Notes: generated by a model from the letters alone, not told the origin. A stretch of DNA of 64,000 bases from Macrotrachela quadricornifera (GCA_022393335.1 JAJEKB010020748.1:450481-514480); one strand, 5' to 3'; counted from the stretch's first letter, positions 21,223-33,556 are shown. A program made the numbers and translations.

Positions 21223-22350
21223 AAAAGAGATCCTGAATCGTTGGATCCTCATGGATCCTAGGATTCATATTTTCTCTCCTATGGTAAACGAATAATATGT
21301 ATGATAATTATTCATGATTTCTACCATAACTTTATCGACTTCAGACTTTCACTAAGGAAAGGCTGTTTCTCGAAAATAACGATATTTTATAAAGATTGAT
21401 CAAAGGCTTTCCAGATCGAGGAATGCAATTCGCAAGACGGGTTCTCAAATTTTGTGGACTTGAGAATCTCACTCAGAAAGGGCTATTTTTTCCGAAAAGG
21501 CTTTTCTGCACTATTCCTAGGGCAAAACACGGTGCTGTTTGGACCATACGAAAAAGAAACCTTGTTAATTTCTAGATCAGCCAAGACAACATTATTTTCG
21601 TGACTGTAGTCAAGATCTGAATTCCGAAAATGACTGTGAGTTTGTCCGCAGAATAGCCGTTAAAATCTCTACTATTGTCAAGACAATACATTCTGTTATA
21701 CATGTCGACTAGAGGGTTTCAAGGGATTCTCTTTCATATGTCCCGAACAGCATCACGTTTTGTCCTAAAAGTTCACTATTCCTTGGATAAAACATGGTGT
21801 TGTTCAAGCCATATGAAAGAGTGTCTCTGAAAATCTGCTAGTCTACTCGATCAATACTGTATTTTACCCTGGAAATAGTGCAATAAATGCTTAGTGAAAT
21901 CTGATTGTTTCAGACGAAGGAAGGTCCAGTCAATCGAATTTCAGCAAGCATTTTTTACACTATACTCAAGGCGAAACATGGTATTGATCGGGCCCATTTG
22001 GAGTTTTCACAAATGCACTTTCATATGGTCGGAACAACATCATGCTTTGTCCTAAGAATAGTGGAGAAAGGCCTTTCTGGAAAAAATAGTCCTTTCTGAG
22101 TGAGATTCTCAGATCCACAAAATCTGAGAAACCCTCTTGCAAATTGCATTCCTCTATCTCGAAAGCCTTTGATCAAACTTTATAAAATATCGTTATTTTC
22201 GAGACACAGCCTTTCTTTAGTGAAATTCTGAATTCGATAAGGTTATATTAGAAATCATGAATGATTACTATAGATATCAATAGTACACCTACTTTAACTA
22301 TAACTTGGGTCCTGACGGATCCTGGTGGATCCTTGGATCCACCAGGATCC
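21223..22350. repeat. Large internal inverted repeat next to the right TIR
   Basis: Arms at about 21328-21500 and 22078-22245 are inverted copies: AAAATAACGATATTTTATAA, TTGATCAAAGGCTTTC and GAGAATCTCACTCAGAAAG occur in both. Outer parts are GGATCC-rich on both sides (21230-21265 and 22310-22355). The centre has further ACATGGT/CATATG palindromic words near 21740-21830. No coding region. Confidence 0.6.
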
Positions 22351-22501
22351 GATTTTTCCCCCTTGGTAAAATGACTATAACTCTTCACGAATACGCTATG
22401 GGCACAAACGCTTCTAGGATTTTCTTAGTCTCACCGAGGCCTACCTGTGGCCAAAAGATGAAGCCGAGAGCTAGTAAACAGTTGGGATAGTTCCCTCGTA
22501 A

Positions 22502-24929
22502 ATGTGATCAAGAAAAAAAAGTTTTTTGGGAAACCAAGGTTTTATAAATAACTATCTATCAAATTATCCAAATATATTTCTGAAACTTTGGTACTTGTGG
22601 ATATTCTATATTTTATTATCATCTTGTGAACTATCATTTTTTCTCTTAAATTCCGTTTTCGACAAGCTTTGATTGGGCACAAAATCCATTTTTATTTTTA
22701 TTTTTCTTTCTGTGTGAGCTGTGCTCCTGGGAAAAACATTTTTACCAACCTTCTGCAATCAAATCGCCTTGAATGCGTTAAAGTTTGTTGCCTTTAATTT
22801 CCATCTGGCATTCATTTTCATTACGATAGTTGATACATTGCTTGTCTTATTATATGAGTTTTTTTTCTTTTCATCAAGGCACTATATTACTTTTACTTAG
22901 TAATTTTCAGTAATTGTTATTGCTTATTATCGGTAGTCAAGGTAATCAAATGCATAAGGATAATAAAAGTAATTAGTGATAAAAACTAGTAATAATCACT
23001 GTATGAAAATAAAAACATAACAACAAATACAATAAGACATACATAGCCGACATGAATTAGCTGCAATTTAAAAGTTAAGATTAGGTAGGGCAAGAATTGC
23101 TGATCAAGATTGATCGTTACAACTTATTAGGGATAACTCCGATGTAATCCGTATAGCTTTGCAAAAGATATCTTAAGTTGGTTTTTACAACTTCTCAAAA
23201 GACATGAGAATAGTCCTTTAACTTTTCGACGGGTATTTGTCGATAATAACTGTAATTGTTTGACTTTTATCTAGAACAGATGATTATATTTCTTGAAAAG
23301 TTCTAGAATTTATTCCTAATTAGCGTATAAATAGTTATCAGTGCTATTTATTCATAAATGTGGGAAAAATTATACGAACTGCATCTAAATAATATATTAG
23401 AAATTATATAAACAAACATTAAACATGCTATATTTATTACTTATTACTTTTATTAGTGTTCAAAATTCTTACTGATTACTTGTAAGAAGTAACATAGTAT
23501 CGCATGCGTTGATGTACGTTCATATCCAACATTTATATACCTTCGCATAAAAAATCGATGGTTCGACCTAATCAATGGAATTGAAAAATGTAAAGCTTTT
23601 TCGAATGAAAATTTTTGTTTCTGTAAGGTAGATTTTTTTAACTGTACGATAATTTTTTGTGCTGTGTCTGAAAAAAAAATTTAATATAATTAGTTCTAAA
23701 AGTTCATTTCAAAACAACAAAACTCATTTATTCAAACTGTAGTCAACAACTGAAAAAAGTTTAATTAAGAATAACTATATTTTCTCTCTAGTACACTTTT
23801 TCTCATTTTATGATTGGTTGCATGATGTTCGGAAAAAAAACCTTTGGAGAGAGAAAGAGAAAGAAAAAGCGACTAATATAACTATAAAAAACAGAAATTC
23901 ATGACAAGCTGCTGTCATTCAAAATTACTTTTACACAGTAGAATATGTTTTATGAGGTACAAAGAAGTTTCTTAGTATTAATTACAACAGTTTTATATAG
24001 TAAGATACTGTTATTCTAATATTTTAGGAAGTTATTTTTTAGATTAGTTTTACGAATTTCGCCAGTTTTTCAAGTTGTTCGCGGTATAAATTCTCTTTTC
24101 ATCATGATTTCCTTTCTATTTTCATATATAGATAGCATTCTTTCATTTTGAAAAACATTTGTTATAACAACTTAGAATAGTAGTATGTCCTACGTTTTTT
24201 CTTTTTTTCTTCTCAGCAGAAAAAAAGTTTTTCAAATTATGTCTTGAATCATTCATTTCATCTTCTTTTAAAAATTTTAAAATAAAAAAAACTGACTTTT
24301 ATGGCTTTCTCATAATTATTTATCATTCATAAGTCACACAAATCATTTTTAAATCTCTAATTCAATTATTTTCTCTGTCATCATTCTCTCACAATATATT
24401 AATAATTATCTTTTGTAGAATATTCTAGAATGATTCCAGTTTAAAATATTCCTATTCTACGACTTATTTTTATTTTGCAGTAACGTTTTCATCTTCTTCT
24501 TTTTTTTTTTTATAAACTATTAAGTTTTGTTGCTTTTTGCTTTCCATCTGGCATTTATTTTAAATACAGTAGTTAGTGCAATACTTCTCTTATTAAATAG
24601 TTTTTTTTTTCTTTCATACAATAATTTCATGATAACGAGAAAAACCATGGATACTGCAATACTTGTTACAAGGAGAAAGCAATAATTTTGAAAGGTATTA
24701 TACATAGTAAAAATAATTACTTTATCACATCTTACCAAGTAATATACTAATAAGAACCATTTGGAGAATTGGTGTGTTTTTATGATGCAGCTGCAGCTAC
24801 CCTAACGATCATCCTTCTTCTCATTCACACTATTATTGACTTATGAGCATTTCACTGAATTTCCAGTGTATCGCAAAGGATTATGGAAAAATCTTAAGAA
24901 AGGATTTTCACTCGAAAATTTCGTTAATC
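22502..24929. other. AT-rich region with a weak duplicated minus-strand frame
   Basis: Mostly AT-rich and featureless. Two stretches, 22768-22870 and 24520-24625, are direct diverged copies sharing TTTCCATCTGGCATT. On the minus strand both give a similar short peptide (NARWK near its end), so they may be remnants of the same exon. Confidence 0.4.
24520..24738 (-). CDS. Possible small membrane protein or exon fragment
   Basis: A 72-residue minus-strand frame with one likely membrane helix (FLLVTSIAVSMVFLVIMKLL, residues about 21-40) followed by a basic tail (YERKKKLFNKR, NARWKAKS). The tail recurs in diverged form at 22768-22870, which argues for some past coding role. There is no splice model, no family match and no promoter evidence. 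It could be a chance frame in a repeat. Confidence 0.2.
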   Translation of the reverse strand: MVRCDKVIIFTMYNTFQNYCFLLVTSIAVSMVFLVIMKLLYERKKKLFNKRSIALTTVFKINARWKAKSNKT

Positions 24930-25029
24930 ACCAAGTGAGGCAAAAGTTTTGCAACATTTTTTCTTTTGAAAATAAAATGGTCAAATAAGTAACAAACAAA
25001 GCCATTTTTCTTATGAGAAGATGCCAAAT

Positions 25030-26530
25030 ATAATTTTCTACAAGCTACTATAAAGTTTAATTTGAAACAATAAAACAAAACGAAAATTATAAGCTATATA
25101 ATGTAATTGAGTGAATATTATTTGTATCTCATAGAAATTTTTCTTTGTTTCTAATATCCTTTCTATATTTTAATAAGCCAATTTAATGGATCTAGTTTTT
25201 AGAATTTTATTTAATATGTAACCTAGTTTTAGAAGTATTTGTGAGCCTTTAACAGCAATTTATAGTTGTTCCGCAAAAATGAACTAAACAATTATTCACT
25301 GCAAAATATGTTCTATTCCTAGACGTTTGAATTTATTTCATATCACTCCTTTTGTAGAGCACCATTTGAATGTGCAATGAGAAAAAAAAATCCTCTACAA
25401 AGTGCGAGAAACCGAATTAGATGCAGTTTTAAATATCGTCCGTTAAATATTTGTTTTTGAAAATGAATAATTGAATGTTCAAAATGTCGTTTTTTTTTTC
25501 AAAATCTGGCATGTTATCTGGACATAAAAATAGATGTTAAGAGGTGTTACACTATATATACGAATGAAAGGTCTTTTTCAGAGCTGTCTAATGAATTATA
25601 ACAAGATCTCCTGCCGTTGTAAATAACTGTTTACAAATTGAAGTTCTTTTTGTAATTCTGATCACAAATCTTTTAGGTTTTTTTCAAGAAAATTTAATGA
25701 TTACAATGGAAAGAAGTAAGTTCCTTGTATTTTCTACTTCAAACGTTTGTTTCGCATCTCAAAGTTTCATGTAAATGTATTAAAAAGCTACTATAATTCG
25801 TCTTTCTTATTTTTTCTTGTTCAATCGAGTTCAATTTTCACTTCTAATATTTGTAGATGCATTTAGTAACAGAACTCTACCGCTAAAAAGTTTAAGAAAT
25901 CCTCAGTTAGACTAAACGTAGTATTAGTATTCCTTTGTATATCTCATTTTTTTACTGGTGTAATGTGATTGTTAAATAATCATAACTATAATTTATATAA
26001 CTTAACAATCTTAATCGAATAGTTGTTAGTTCAACAGATATAACGTCTTTATTTTATATTTCTGACACCATTGTTTAACCAATAGATACATTGAAATTGA
26101 TGTCAATAATTAAGTTTAAGAAACAAAAGAGAATATCACTGTTTATCAGAATGATTAATTATTGTTAGTTATGAAAATTCAAAATATATTGACCAATTCA
26201 ACTTCCTAGAAACACAAAAAATGAATGAGTATAATAAATAATTTAACCCCTCGTTGACGTAGTATGATCCATATCAATCTACCCCATGTCTTCGTTTTAT
26301 TTTTTCTTTTCCTACCATTATAATTTAGTCACTGATTCACTGCTCTTAGTAATCATTTGCGGAGATAAAACGAGAAAAAGGAAGAATTTGTATCATCCCA
26401 CGATGACATCCAAAATATGAATGGTGTATAAAGACGCTGAATGAGAGCGGTAACGAACCATTAACGAGCAGGAGCTAGACAATGGGAAAAGCATTTGAAA
26501 AAAGCTTTCAGCGCAATCCCTACGGGATTA
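25030..26530. other. No gene seen
   Basis: AT-rich sequence inside the 8.2-kb segment, with no coding frame, RNA or repeat recognised. Confidence 0.4.
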
Positions 26531-26535
26531 AAATG

Positions 26536-26995
26536 TGAAACACGATATAACTGTTTTCGCTGTCGGTCACGATCTGTAACGCTGCCTTTGGCTGTCGGTC
26601 ACGGTCTGTGACGCTGCCTTTGGCTGTCGGTCACGATCTGTGACGCTGCCTTTGGCTGTCGGTCACGGTCTGTGATAGTCTTCTATTATCAAAATGTACT
26701 CGGTGACCTTTGACCCCACTGATCACGGCCTATGATGATCGTCTCCTATCAATATGTACTCGGTGACCTTTTACCCTGTCGGTCACGGTCTGTGACACTG
26801 ATTTCGCCTGTCGGTCACGGTCTGTGACACTGATTTCGCCTGTCGGTCACGGTCTGTGACACTAATTTTGCCTGTCGGTCACGGTCTGTGACAAAGGTCA
26901 TCGAGTCTGTCTGTCACGGTCTGTGGGGGGGGGAGGGGGGGGGTGCAAATTTCTACCCCTAAACACTTCAACACTCTCTTTCAGATCGTGTTTCA
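26536..26995. repeat. 32-bp tandem array with dyad core, flanked by a 12-bp inverted repeat
   Basis: From about 26558 to 26925, units of 32 bases repeat CTGTCGGTCACGGTCTGTGA followed by CGCTGCCTTTGG (first four) or CACTGATTTCGC (last four). Two longer units carry AAATGTACTCGGTGACCTTT. Each unit contains GTCAC and GTGAC five bases apart, a dyad. The array is flanked by GTGAAACACGAT (26536) and ATCGTGTTTCAC (ending about 26994), which are exact inverts. A G-rich run follows at 26924-26942. Confidence 0.8.
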
Positions 26996-27138
26996 CAAAA
27001 AAACTTATGAAAGAAAAAAAACAATTGAAGAAGTATCGGAAATGATTGTGTTTAAAATAAACTTCGATTATGCATTGATTATAAATTATAAAAAGAGAAT
27101 ACAGATCTCTGGATTGAACACATTTTAGTTAACAAGTA

Positions 27139-27434
27139 ATGCTCGTCGCTGCGACTCGCTTATCCCTCGACTGAAAATAGTCTACCAATTCCCAATCGCT
27201 TCCCATCGCATTTGATATTGGGAACTCTTGCTCAACAAACGTATGCATACAAAAAACTATGCATTATTATTGCATACAATTTTCTTCTAAAAAGATCAAT
27301 CCTTTCAATAATATATAGCTTTTTCTATGCATGTGCTTGTGTAGCGATACTTCGAAATATAGAATCTAATGAGACGATCAATATTCAGTGATTGTATTCT
27401 GTTGAGGGTTAAGCGAGTCGTGCTGACGAGTGTA
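27139..27434. mobile_element. Small MITE, about 300 bp
   Basis: Ends GCTCGTCGCTGCGACTCGCT and AGCGAGTCGTGCTGACGAG are inverted with a one-base difference in spacing, extending through ATCCCTC/GAGGGTT. The interior is AT-rich. No target duplication was identified. Confidence 0.5.
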
Positions 27435-27439
27435 ACTTT

Positions 27440-27720
27440 AACTATAGCAGTTGAAGACCTATGCGTACCTCTATAGTATAGTAGTTGAGAATCCAAAGAT
27501 GTCCCTATGATATAGGACTTGAGAACCAAAGGGTACCTCCATGGTATAGCAGTTGAGGATCCAAGGGTGGCCCTATACCACAACCCATCAGGACCTAAGT
27601 GTACTTCCGTAGTATAGCAGTTGAGGATTCACCGATACCTCTATAGTATGGCAGTTGAGCACCTGTGAGTATCGCGTTTGTATGAGTTGAAGTCCTAAAC
27701 ATAGCTCCATACAGTTGGTT
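27440..27720 (-). repeat. 34-bp satellite, opposite orientation
   Basis: About eight degenerate units, the reverse complement of the array at 19026. Recurring words are TATAGCAGTTGAGGAT, GGTACCTC and CTATAGTATAG at about 34-base spacing. A 92-codon minus frame through it (27305-27583) is a repeat artefact. Confidence 0.7.
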
Positions 27721-28659
27721 AGGTACCATAAATAATCTGTGCTAGACATAGTTATAACTTAATTACTTAATCTTCTGAGGACTTAAGCGTTAAGTTGAAA
27801 AGCTTAATGGCTTAATATTAAGTGTTAATTAAGAAAGCTTAACTTGATTTTAAGTTACGTCAAATGACCTAGCCCTATATTTCTAAGGTAGTCTAGCAAA
27901 AGAAATTAAAACAATACAGTAGTTTTTTAAAAAACATATTGTTTTGCTAAATGTGCCTAGTAACGTTTTGGAAAATTGTAGCTTTTACATCGGATTGTGT
28001 GCCATAGTTTCGTTTTTTGAATGCTGAACATAACAGCTCTGCAGCACTTTCCATCGAAAAACTATATACATTCGATCCTCCTTGTTGTTTTCGAAAATCG
28101 TTAATAGTAGTTTATTATATTTATAGAGAGTATTCTCCATCAAACGTAGATTTTCGTTAAAAAATATTTATCTTTTTCGGACACAATCAGCTAAAATAGT
28201 AAATGTCCCACCTAACTACCTCGTTTTGATTACTTATATTACCTTGATGTTTTTAAATGAATTATTTTATATTTCATTGAAATATCATCATGATATTTGC
28301 ATATAAAATAACACAGTAGGCCATGACAGACAGGTCGGCCAGATCAAGTGTATAGAAAAATAGGTCTGCTGGCAGCGCTCATACTGATACATCTTGATCA
28401 GATCAATCGCTATTGGTAATTTCGTGAGCATATGATGAATGTAACATATTTTTGACTTGTATTAATATTTGTATATTTATCAGAGAAGCATAGACTGTCA
28501 GTATATTCATTAATCAAGTAATTATTTATAAGTTTTTGCAAGATCAACAATGAGAAAAATGTGAAGCAGTTAGCCTCAGTTGTTCGCTGTTGCGATTGTT
28601 CGCCAAGATTTTCTAACTTGTACCAGGTGCATGGATTCTGTAGCTGAAGTTTCTGTAAC
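27721..28659. other. No gene seen
   Basis: AT-rich. A minus frame at 28410-28661 has no family features. Confidence 0.4.
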
Positions 28660-31600
28660 ACTACAGACTTGATGAATCTAGGTCTTGTACGGTCTGCCAG
28701 GTGGTCATTTCCATTCGGAGTTCGGTTTTATGCTATCTTTCGGCTGATAAAACATAGTGAGTGCTTGCTTTGCCGGAACGTTCGCGGGTTATCTGACGAC
28801 ATGTTCAAATAAGGCTAACCTGCACCTTCGTATGATTGATTCTAGATCTTTCATACCAGTCTGATCTTTAACCTTGACATTTGAGATAAAGTCACTGCAT
28901 TCGATTCTTAGAATACGCCGTTGGCAACGCATGTGAAATGCCTAAAATTTATTCGAATGAGCCTGTGTAAGTGCCCAAGACTCAGAGCCATAAAGGAGAA
29001 TCAGTAGTGCATAGGTAGAATAAATGTGAACCTTGGTTTTGAGACGGAGTTTTTTCTGATTCTACATGCGCGAAAGTCTTTTCATGACTGACGATGCAAA
29101 CACGATACGACCTTGCCATTCTTCAGAATAGTTAGAGCAACTGGATAGAACGCTGTAACTGTTTCAACTGTTTCATTATCAATGATGATGGAGGGATCGA
29201 GTAGACCATATCTAAGATTTTGAATTTTCGATGTTGCCCAAAATACATGCAGCCCAAGTTTCGACGATTCTTCTTCCACGTCTTTTAGTGCTATTTCATA
29301 CTGCTGCTGGTCATCAGCGAGAAGTGCAGCATCGTCGGGATGATTGGTGTCGGTAAAAAGTATCGAACCGACCTGAATGCCAATCTTTTTAGATACACGT
29401 TTTATAATGAAATCCATAGACCAGCAGAATAAAGTTGGTGCTAGAACACAACTCTCTCTTCAACCGGATGATGTTTTGAAGGAGCGTTATAGCTTCTGTT
29501 CGAGACGTATTTTTGCTGCGATGCCGTTATGTAGTTCACGTATGGCATACAGAAGAAGTTTCGGTACTCTTATGCTTTGTAGTGCCTTCGGAAATGCAGA
29601 TCTGTCTACGCAATCAAAGACTGCTTTAATTCTCTGATGCCGGTGTCGTATTTATATGTCCCATTGCAATTATTGAATAAATTGTCACTAGTATAATCTT
29701 TAACTATTTTAAAAAGATTTTTGTCGTTGATCTGCTGGTACTTTTATGACATTTCTTAATTCAAGATAGAAAGCTTCCTTGAATATATAAAGAATAGAGT
29801 AGTGCTAACTTGTACAGGAGTTGTAGTCAAACGTATTTATACGTTCCCGAAACTCATAGAATAAAGATCGATATAGGCAACGTGCAACGGTCTTCAAAAT
29901 TCGCATGGTAGTTCAGCAAGTCATCGAAGAGCAAGGATAGCGTGCAAAGTAGTGACATTTTGTAAAATCGGATTGTTGTGGATAGCGTTTCTTATGAAGC
30001 AGAGCTTCGATGCGTGCAAGTAATATACGTGCAAAGACTTTGCTCGAAACCGATAAGAGTGTGATTGAATGATAACTAGAACATTCTGACCGTGAGCCTT
30101 TACCATTGTAGAATGATAAAACAATTCCTTCCCTTCATTCTGAGGGTATCATGACTGATTCCCATGCTTTGTAAAAGATTTTGTGTAACGCCTTTTTCAA
30201 TAGTTCAATCGCACATTTGTGCAGATCAACAGAAATATTATAAGGACTGAGTAAACGACCATTCTTTAGTTTCTTAATGGCCATCTTAACTTCGTTCAAG
30301 GAGGATGTATCTTCTTTGACAGGGGGATCCGGTGTTGCATGCGCGGCTAGGTCATCGGGTTCCAAGAAACTTTTCGCCGCAGCATGATTGAGGATCCTCT
30401 CATAATGCTCGACCTATCGTTCTAAGATCGTGTCTTCTGAATTACATAGTGAATCAGATGAATCATTTACTGACACACTATGTGATTGCAGTACGGTGGA
30501 GCCGCTCAGTGTCTTAAATGCTCAGTAAGTAGCTTTTAGGTCATTACGAGTAAAATCCTGATCTGCTTCATCGACTATGCTATTATCGAAGCTTTCCTTG
30601 TCCTTCAGGGCTTGTTTGTCGAATAATCTTTTCATATGGTTGCGCTCTCGCCTATTACCTGTTATCCTGGCTTGCAATTTCCTTTGTATGATTTGTGAAG
30701 CATCGTTTGAGAGCCAGGGTTTGTGAATGGTGCGCTGCTTTCGCACGACCTCTTCCGCTGACTCGTGTATTGCAGAGCTAATAGCAGACCATACCTCGTT
30801 GACTTCACCTTGAAAAGAGGAGAGGAGTTCGAGTTTGTTTGAGACGCGGAGACAAAATCAATGCGTGAGAGACGTATCTTTGAATAGTCTATCGATGTCA
30901 TATCTGGCAGAGTTCGAAGTGGTTTTTTAAATCATAGAGAGTCGAAACTACATATTGGCAATAACAAGATGGTGATCGATGTTAGCCGAGCATTCGGCAT
31001 CACGGTAAACTTGGTAGGACATGAAGAGTTTTCTATCTCTTGTAATAATATGATCAATTTCTTCAGTGATATGATCATTGTTTGATATCCATGTGAAGCG
31101 ATGGATGTTTCATCATTTGAACCACGAGCCAAGAATGAAGAAACCGTATGTAGAGGAGAACGTGAGAAGTCGATGAGTGTTATCATTTAGTATATCTGAA
31201 CCGAAGTTGCCAATGACTGTTTTGAAGACTAGTACGAGATGTGCCAGTAAAGGCATTAAAAACACCTATTAAGACTATTTGATAGTGAGGAGGAATATTG
31301 TTGAGAATAGAGTACAATTGATCGAAGAAAGTGTCTTTATCCTCGGTCAAAGATTCTTCTGTAGGAGCGTTGGTAACCGTGTTGAATAGATGATCATGTT
31401 GTCGAACTAAACGTGCCGTCAAAAGTCATGGAGATATCGGTGACCAAGAGTTAAGCGAGGGTTTGGCATGTTCTCGTAGGAGTAAAGTGACGTCGTGCGT
31501 GCGAGTAGTGTCACTAGAGAAAAGTATTGTAGAATGTTCCACATGGCGTCGACCACAGTCGGGAATTCTCGCTTCGATGATTCCAATGATGTTGAGTTTG

Positions 31601-32260
31601 AGACGAGCCCTTTCTCTAGTGAGAGTCACTTGATAATCTATTTTACTGAGCTTGAGAACGTTCCATTTGCGATTCTCATAGATTTACGTAAATTCCATTT
31701 TTTGGATCTTTTGCTGTTAGAGTAAGATGTCGCCGATGAATCTGTTAGAGTCTGAAGACAGGCTTCCGCAATGAGATTTTGGCCCATCCTCTTCATAGCT
31801 GCAGTATTCGATAGGAGATAATCGATGATGGAGTTATCAATGGCTTTAACCTTGGTATTGTTATTTACTTTTATGGTCTAACGAACATCAATTCCCAAGA
31901 ATATAATGCTCCTTCGGGATGGAACATCCACAGTGTTAGCGAGTAAGTAAAAAGCGTTTGCCGAGTGATCCACGAGTGCTTTTGAGCCTTCGTTTGCCAC
32001 TGAGCGATGAGTCATGGCTGATGCCCCATGCTACTGTTAGTTGATAGTTGATCGTTTATAGGATACGATTCTATACCCGTTCTAAGCCGACTAACCGGCT
32101 TGCCGAAGCTTGTAGGATATACCACCTCACAGTCGGTCTTGTGCAAGGATTCTGCCGAAACAGAGGAGAGACCACAATTACGTGTCCGAGCAAACGGTTG
32201 ACAGTGAGAGGCTATATAGATGTCAAGTTCCGTCACATCAACTGCCCGTTTTTGCAAGAT
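28660..32260 (-). pseudogene. Degenerate LINE: AP-type endonuclease plus reverse transcriptase
   Basis: Minus-strand pieces appear in the correct 5' to 3' order. About 32260-31740 is a diverged leader with FGKPVSRLRTGIESYP. The endonuclease follows at about 31629-31240 (IIGIIEARIPDCGRRHVEHS, DKDTFFDQLYSIL, LIGVFNAFTG where GDFNA is expected). A linker lies at 30750-30520, then the RT fingers at 30365-30135 (AIKKLKNG, KAWESVMIPSE). The palm is at about 29350-29150 (DTNHPDDAALLADDQQQ), and the C-terminal region at about 29050-28690 has LLYGSESWALTQAH and FHMRCQRRILRIECSDFI. Many stops and frameshifts occur. The RT active site is HPDD instead of YADD and the endonuclease Asp is lost, so it is inactive. 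The pattern is CR1/jockey-like. Confidence 0.75.
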
Positions 32261-33049
32261 GACAATAATTAAATTAGAAATAGCGGGAGTAAATAAATCA
32301 AGTAAAAATATTCTATTTTTAAAAGAAATTTTTTAGTACTTGATTGCATTTTATTACAACTAATAGAAGTTTCTAAAAAATAGAAGAATTATTGTTGTGC
32401 GTCAATTCAGATTCTTCTGATCTAAATACAAATTAGATAGTTTATGCATTCCAAAAAAGAATCAATATATTTCTGAATCTTGATATATTATATAATACTA
32501 TATTTTCAATACGAAAATATTTTTTTATGTTGTACCAGTTAAAAGCATTTCAGCTCAACTAATAATTAATAATTAGCCTTTTAAAATTTGCGTAAAAACA
32601 AAGCACGCCTTTTGAAACTTATTTACGACAGTAAATCCGTGGATACGCTGTTTGATATCCATGTATTTTTTGAGAGCTCAAAATTTGTTTTACGCAAAAA
32701 GAATACGCTATTAAAATTTGTATGATACAAAGAAGACATTTACTCAATCATATCATTTAGGGTAATAAAAAATGTAATTAAAAGATGGAATATCATCACT
32801 GCAACAACGTCTATTTCATTTATTGTGATCACAATGATAAATAGAAGAGTAGCGTTGCCGTTATTCTCGATGTAAATGATGTTCTCTACACTACTCCATA
32901 TTCCAGTTGTCTTATATAATACAGAACACAAAAAAGAGAAAAATGACAGATGAGAAGAATGTTACATAATGACAATATATCATATGAGTGACATGTCCAA
33001 ATGACAAATATAAAGGATAATGCTTTAACTCAGAAAATTTAATTCTGTA
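32261..33049. other. No gene seen
   Basis: AT-rich sequence between the LINE 5' end and the right terminus of the 8.2-kb segment. Two hydrophobic minus frames (32740-33094) are not supported. Confidence 0.35.
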
Positions 33050-33142
33050 TTTTCTCATAAAAAGGTTATCGTTGTACGTTACTTCTTTGGTCAAATTATT
33101 TTCAAAAGAAAAAAAAGTTGCAAAACTTTTGCCTCACCTGGT

Positions 33143-33556
33143 ATAGATCTCATAGTCATCATTGCAAGTAGAAAGTTTCATCTTGAAAGAATGAATCTAT
33201 TTTGTAGGATGACGTTTTCAAAACAGCACTATTTTTACACAAAAATTTTGAAAATAGTCCATTTTTTGATAGATTTCGTATTGTAGGGAAAATTTATTCT
33301 TTCCAGTTGAAAAATTCAGGATATAACAACAATCATAAAGTCTCTTATTGAGAAAATTTTAAAGTAGGTATTTCTTTTTGAATTTCCTTTTGTAATATCT
33401 AAAATTGTTTAATAATAAAATCTATGAAAAAAAAGTTTTATTTTCAGAAGCGAATACTTTAATCCGTTCTACATTTAGCAGTGAACAATATACCAATTCA
33501 AGCTAGTGCAATCAAGAACAATAGTTAACTGAATATTATAATTGAACACATTTCAG
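33143..33556 (+). other. Region upstream of the large gene's first recognised exon
   Basis: AT-rich sequence ending in TTTCAG, which could be an intron. No coding exon or promoter was recognised, so the true 5' end of the gene may lie here or further left. Confidence 0.35.

Larger units (their letters stand above)
18385..22498. mobile_element. 4.1-kb CGAG-ended element with TAA duplication and nested repeats
   Basis: TAA at 18382-18384 precedes CGAGTGAACTACCTCAAC, and GTTGGGATAGTTCCCTCG ends at 22498 followed by TAA (22499-22501). The terminal 135 bases on each side are inverted copies, sharing GGCTTCATCTTTTGGCCACA and AGGCCTCGGTGAGACTAAGA. A 3-bp TWA duplication and long TIRs suggest PIF/Harbinger-like ends. 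The interior holds a sequence gap, a 34-bp satellite, a nested MITE (20283-20901) and another large inverted repeat (about 21223-22350). No transposase was recognised. Confidence 0.7.
24930..33142. mobile_element. 8.2-kb segment bounded by inverted about 100-bp ends
   Basis: The left end reads ACCAAGTGAGGCAAAAGTTT and the right end AAACTTTTGCCTCACCTGGT, and similarity continues inward for roughly 95 bases (GCAAC, CTTTTGAAAATAA, AAGTAAC, TATGAGAA). Between them lie a 32-bp tandem array, a 300-bp MITE, a satellite block and a decayed LINE. No matching target duplication is visible, and no transposase. Two independent insertions in opposite orientation remain possible. Confidence 0.45.

Noticed and set aside
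26558..26925. CRISPR-like array
   Set aside because: The 32-base units are contiguous with no variable spacers, and the host is a eukaryote.
27305..27583. 92-codon minus-strand frame
   Set aside because: A read-through of the 34-bp satellite.
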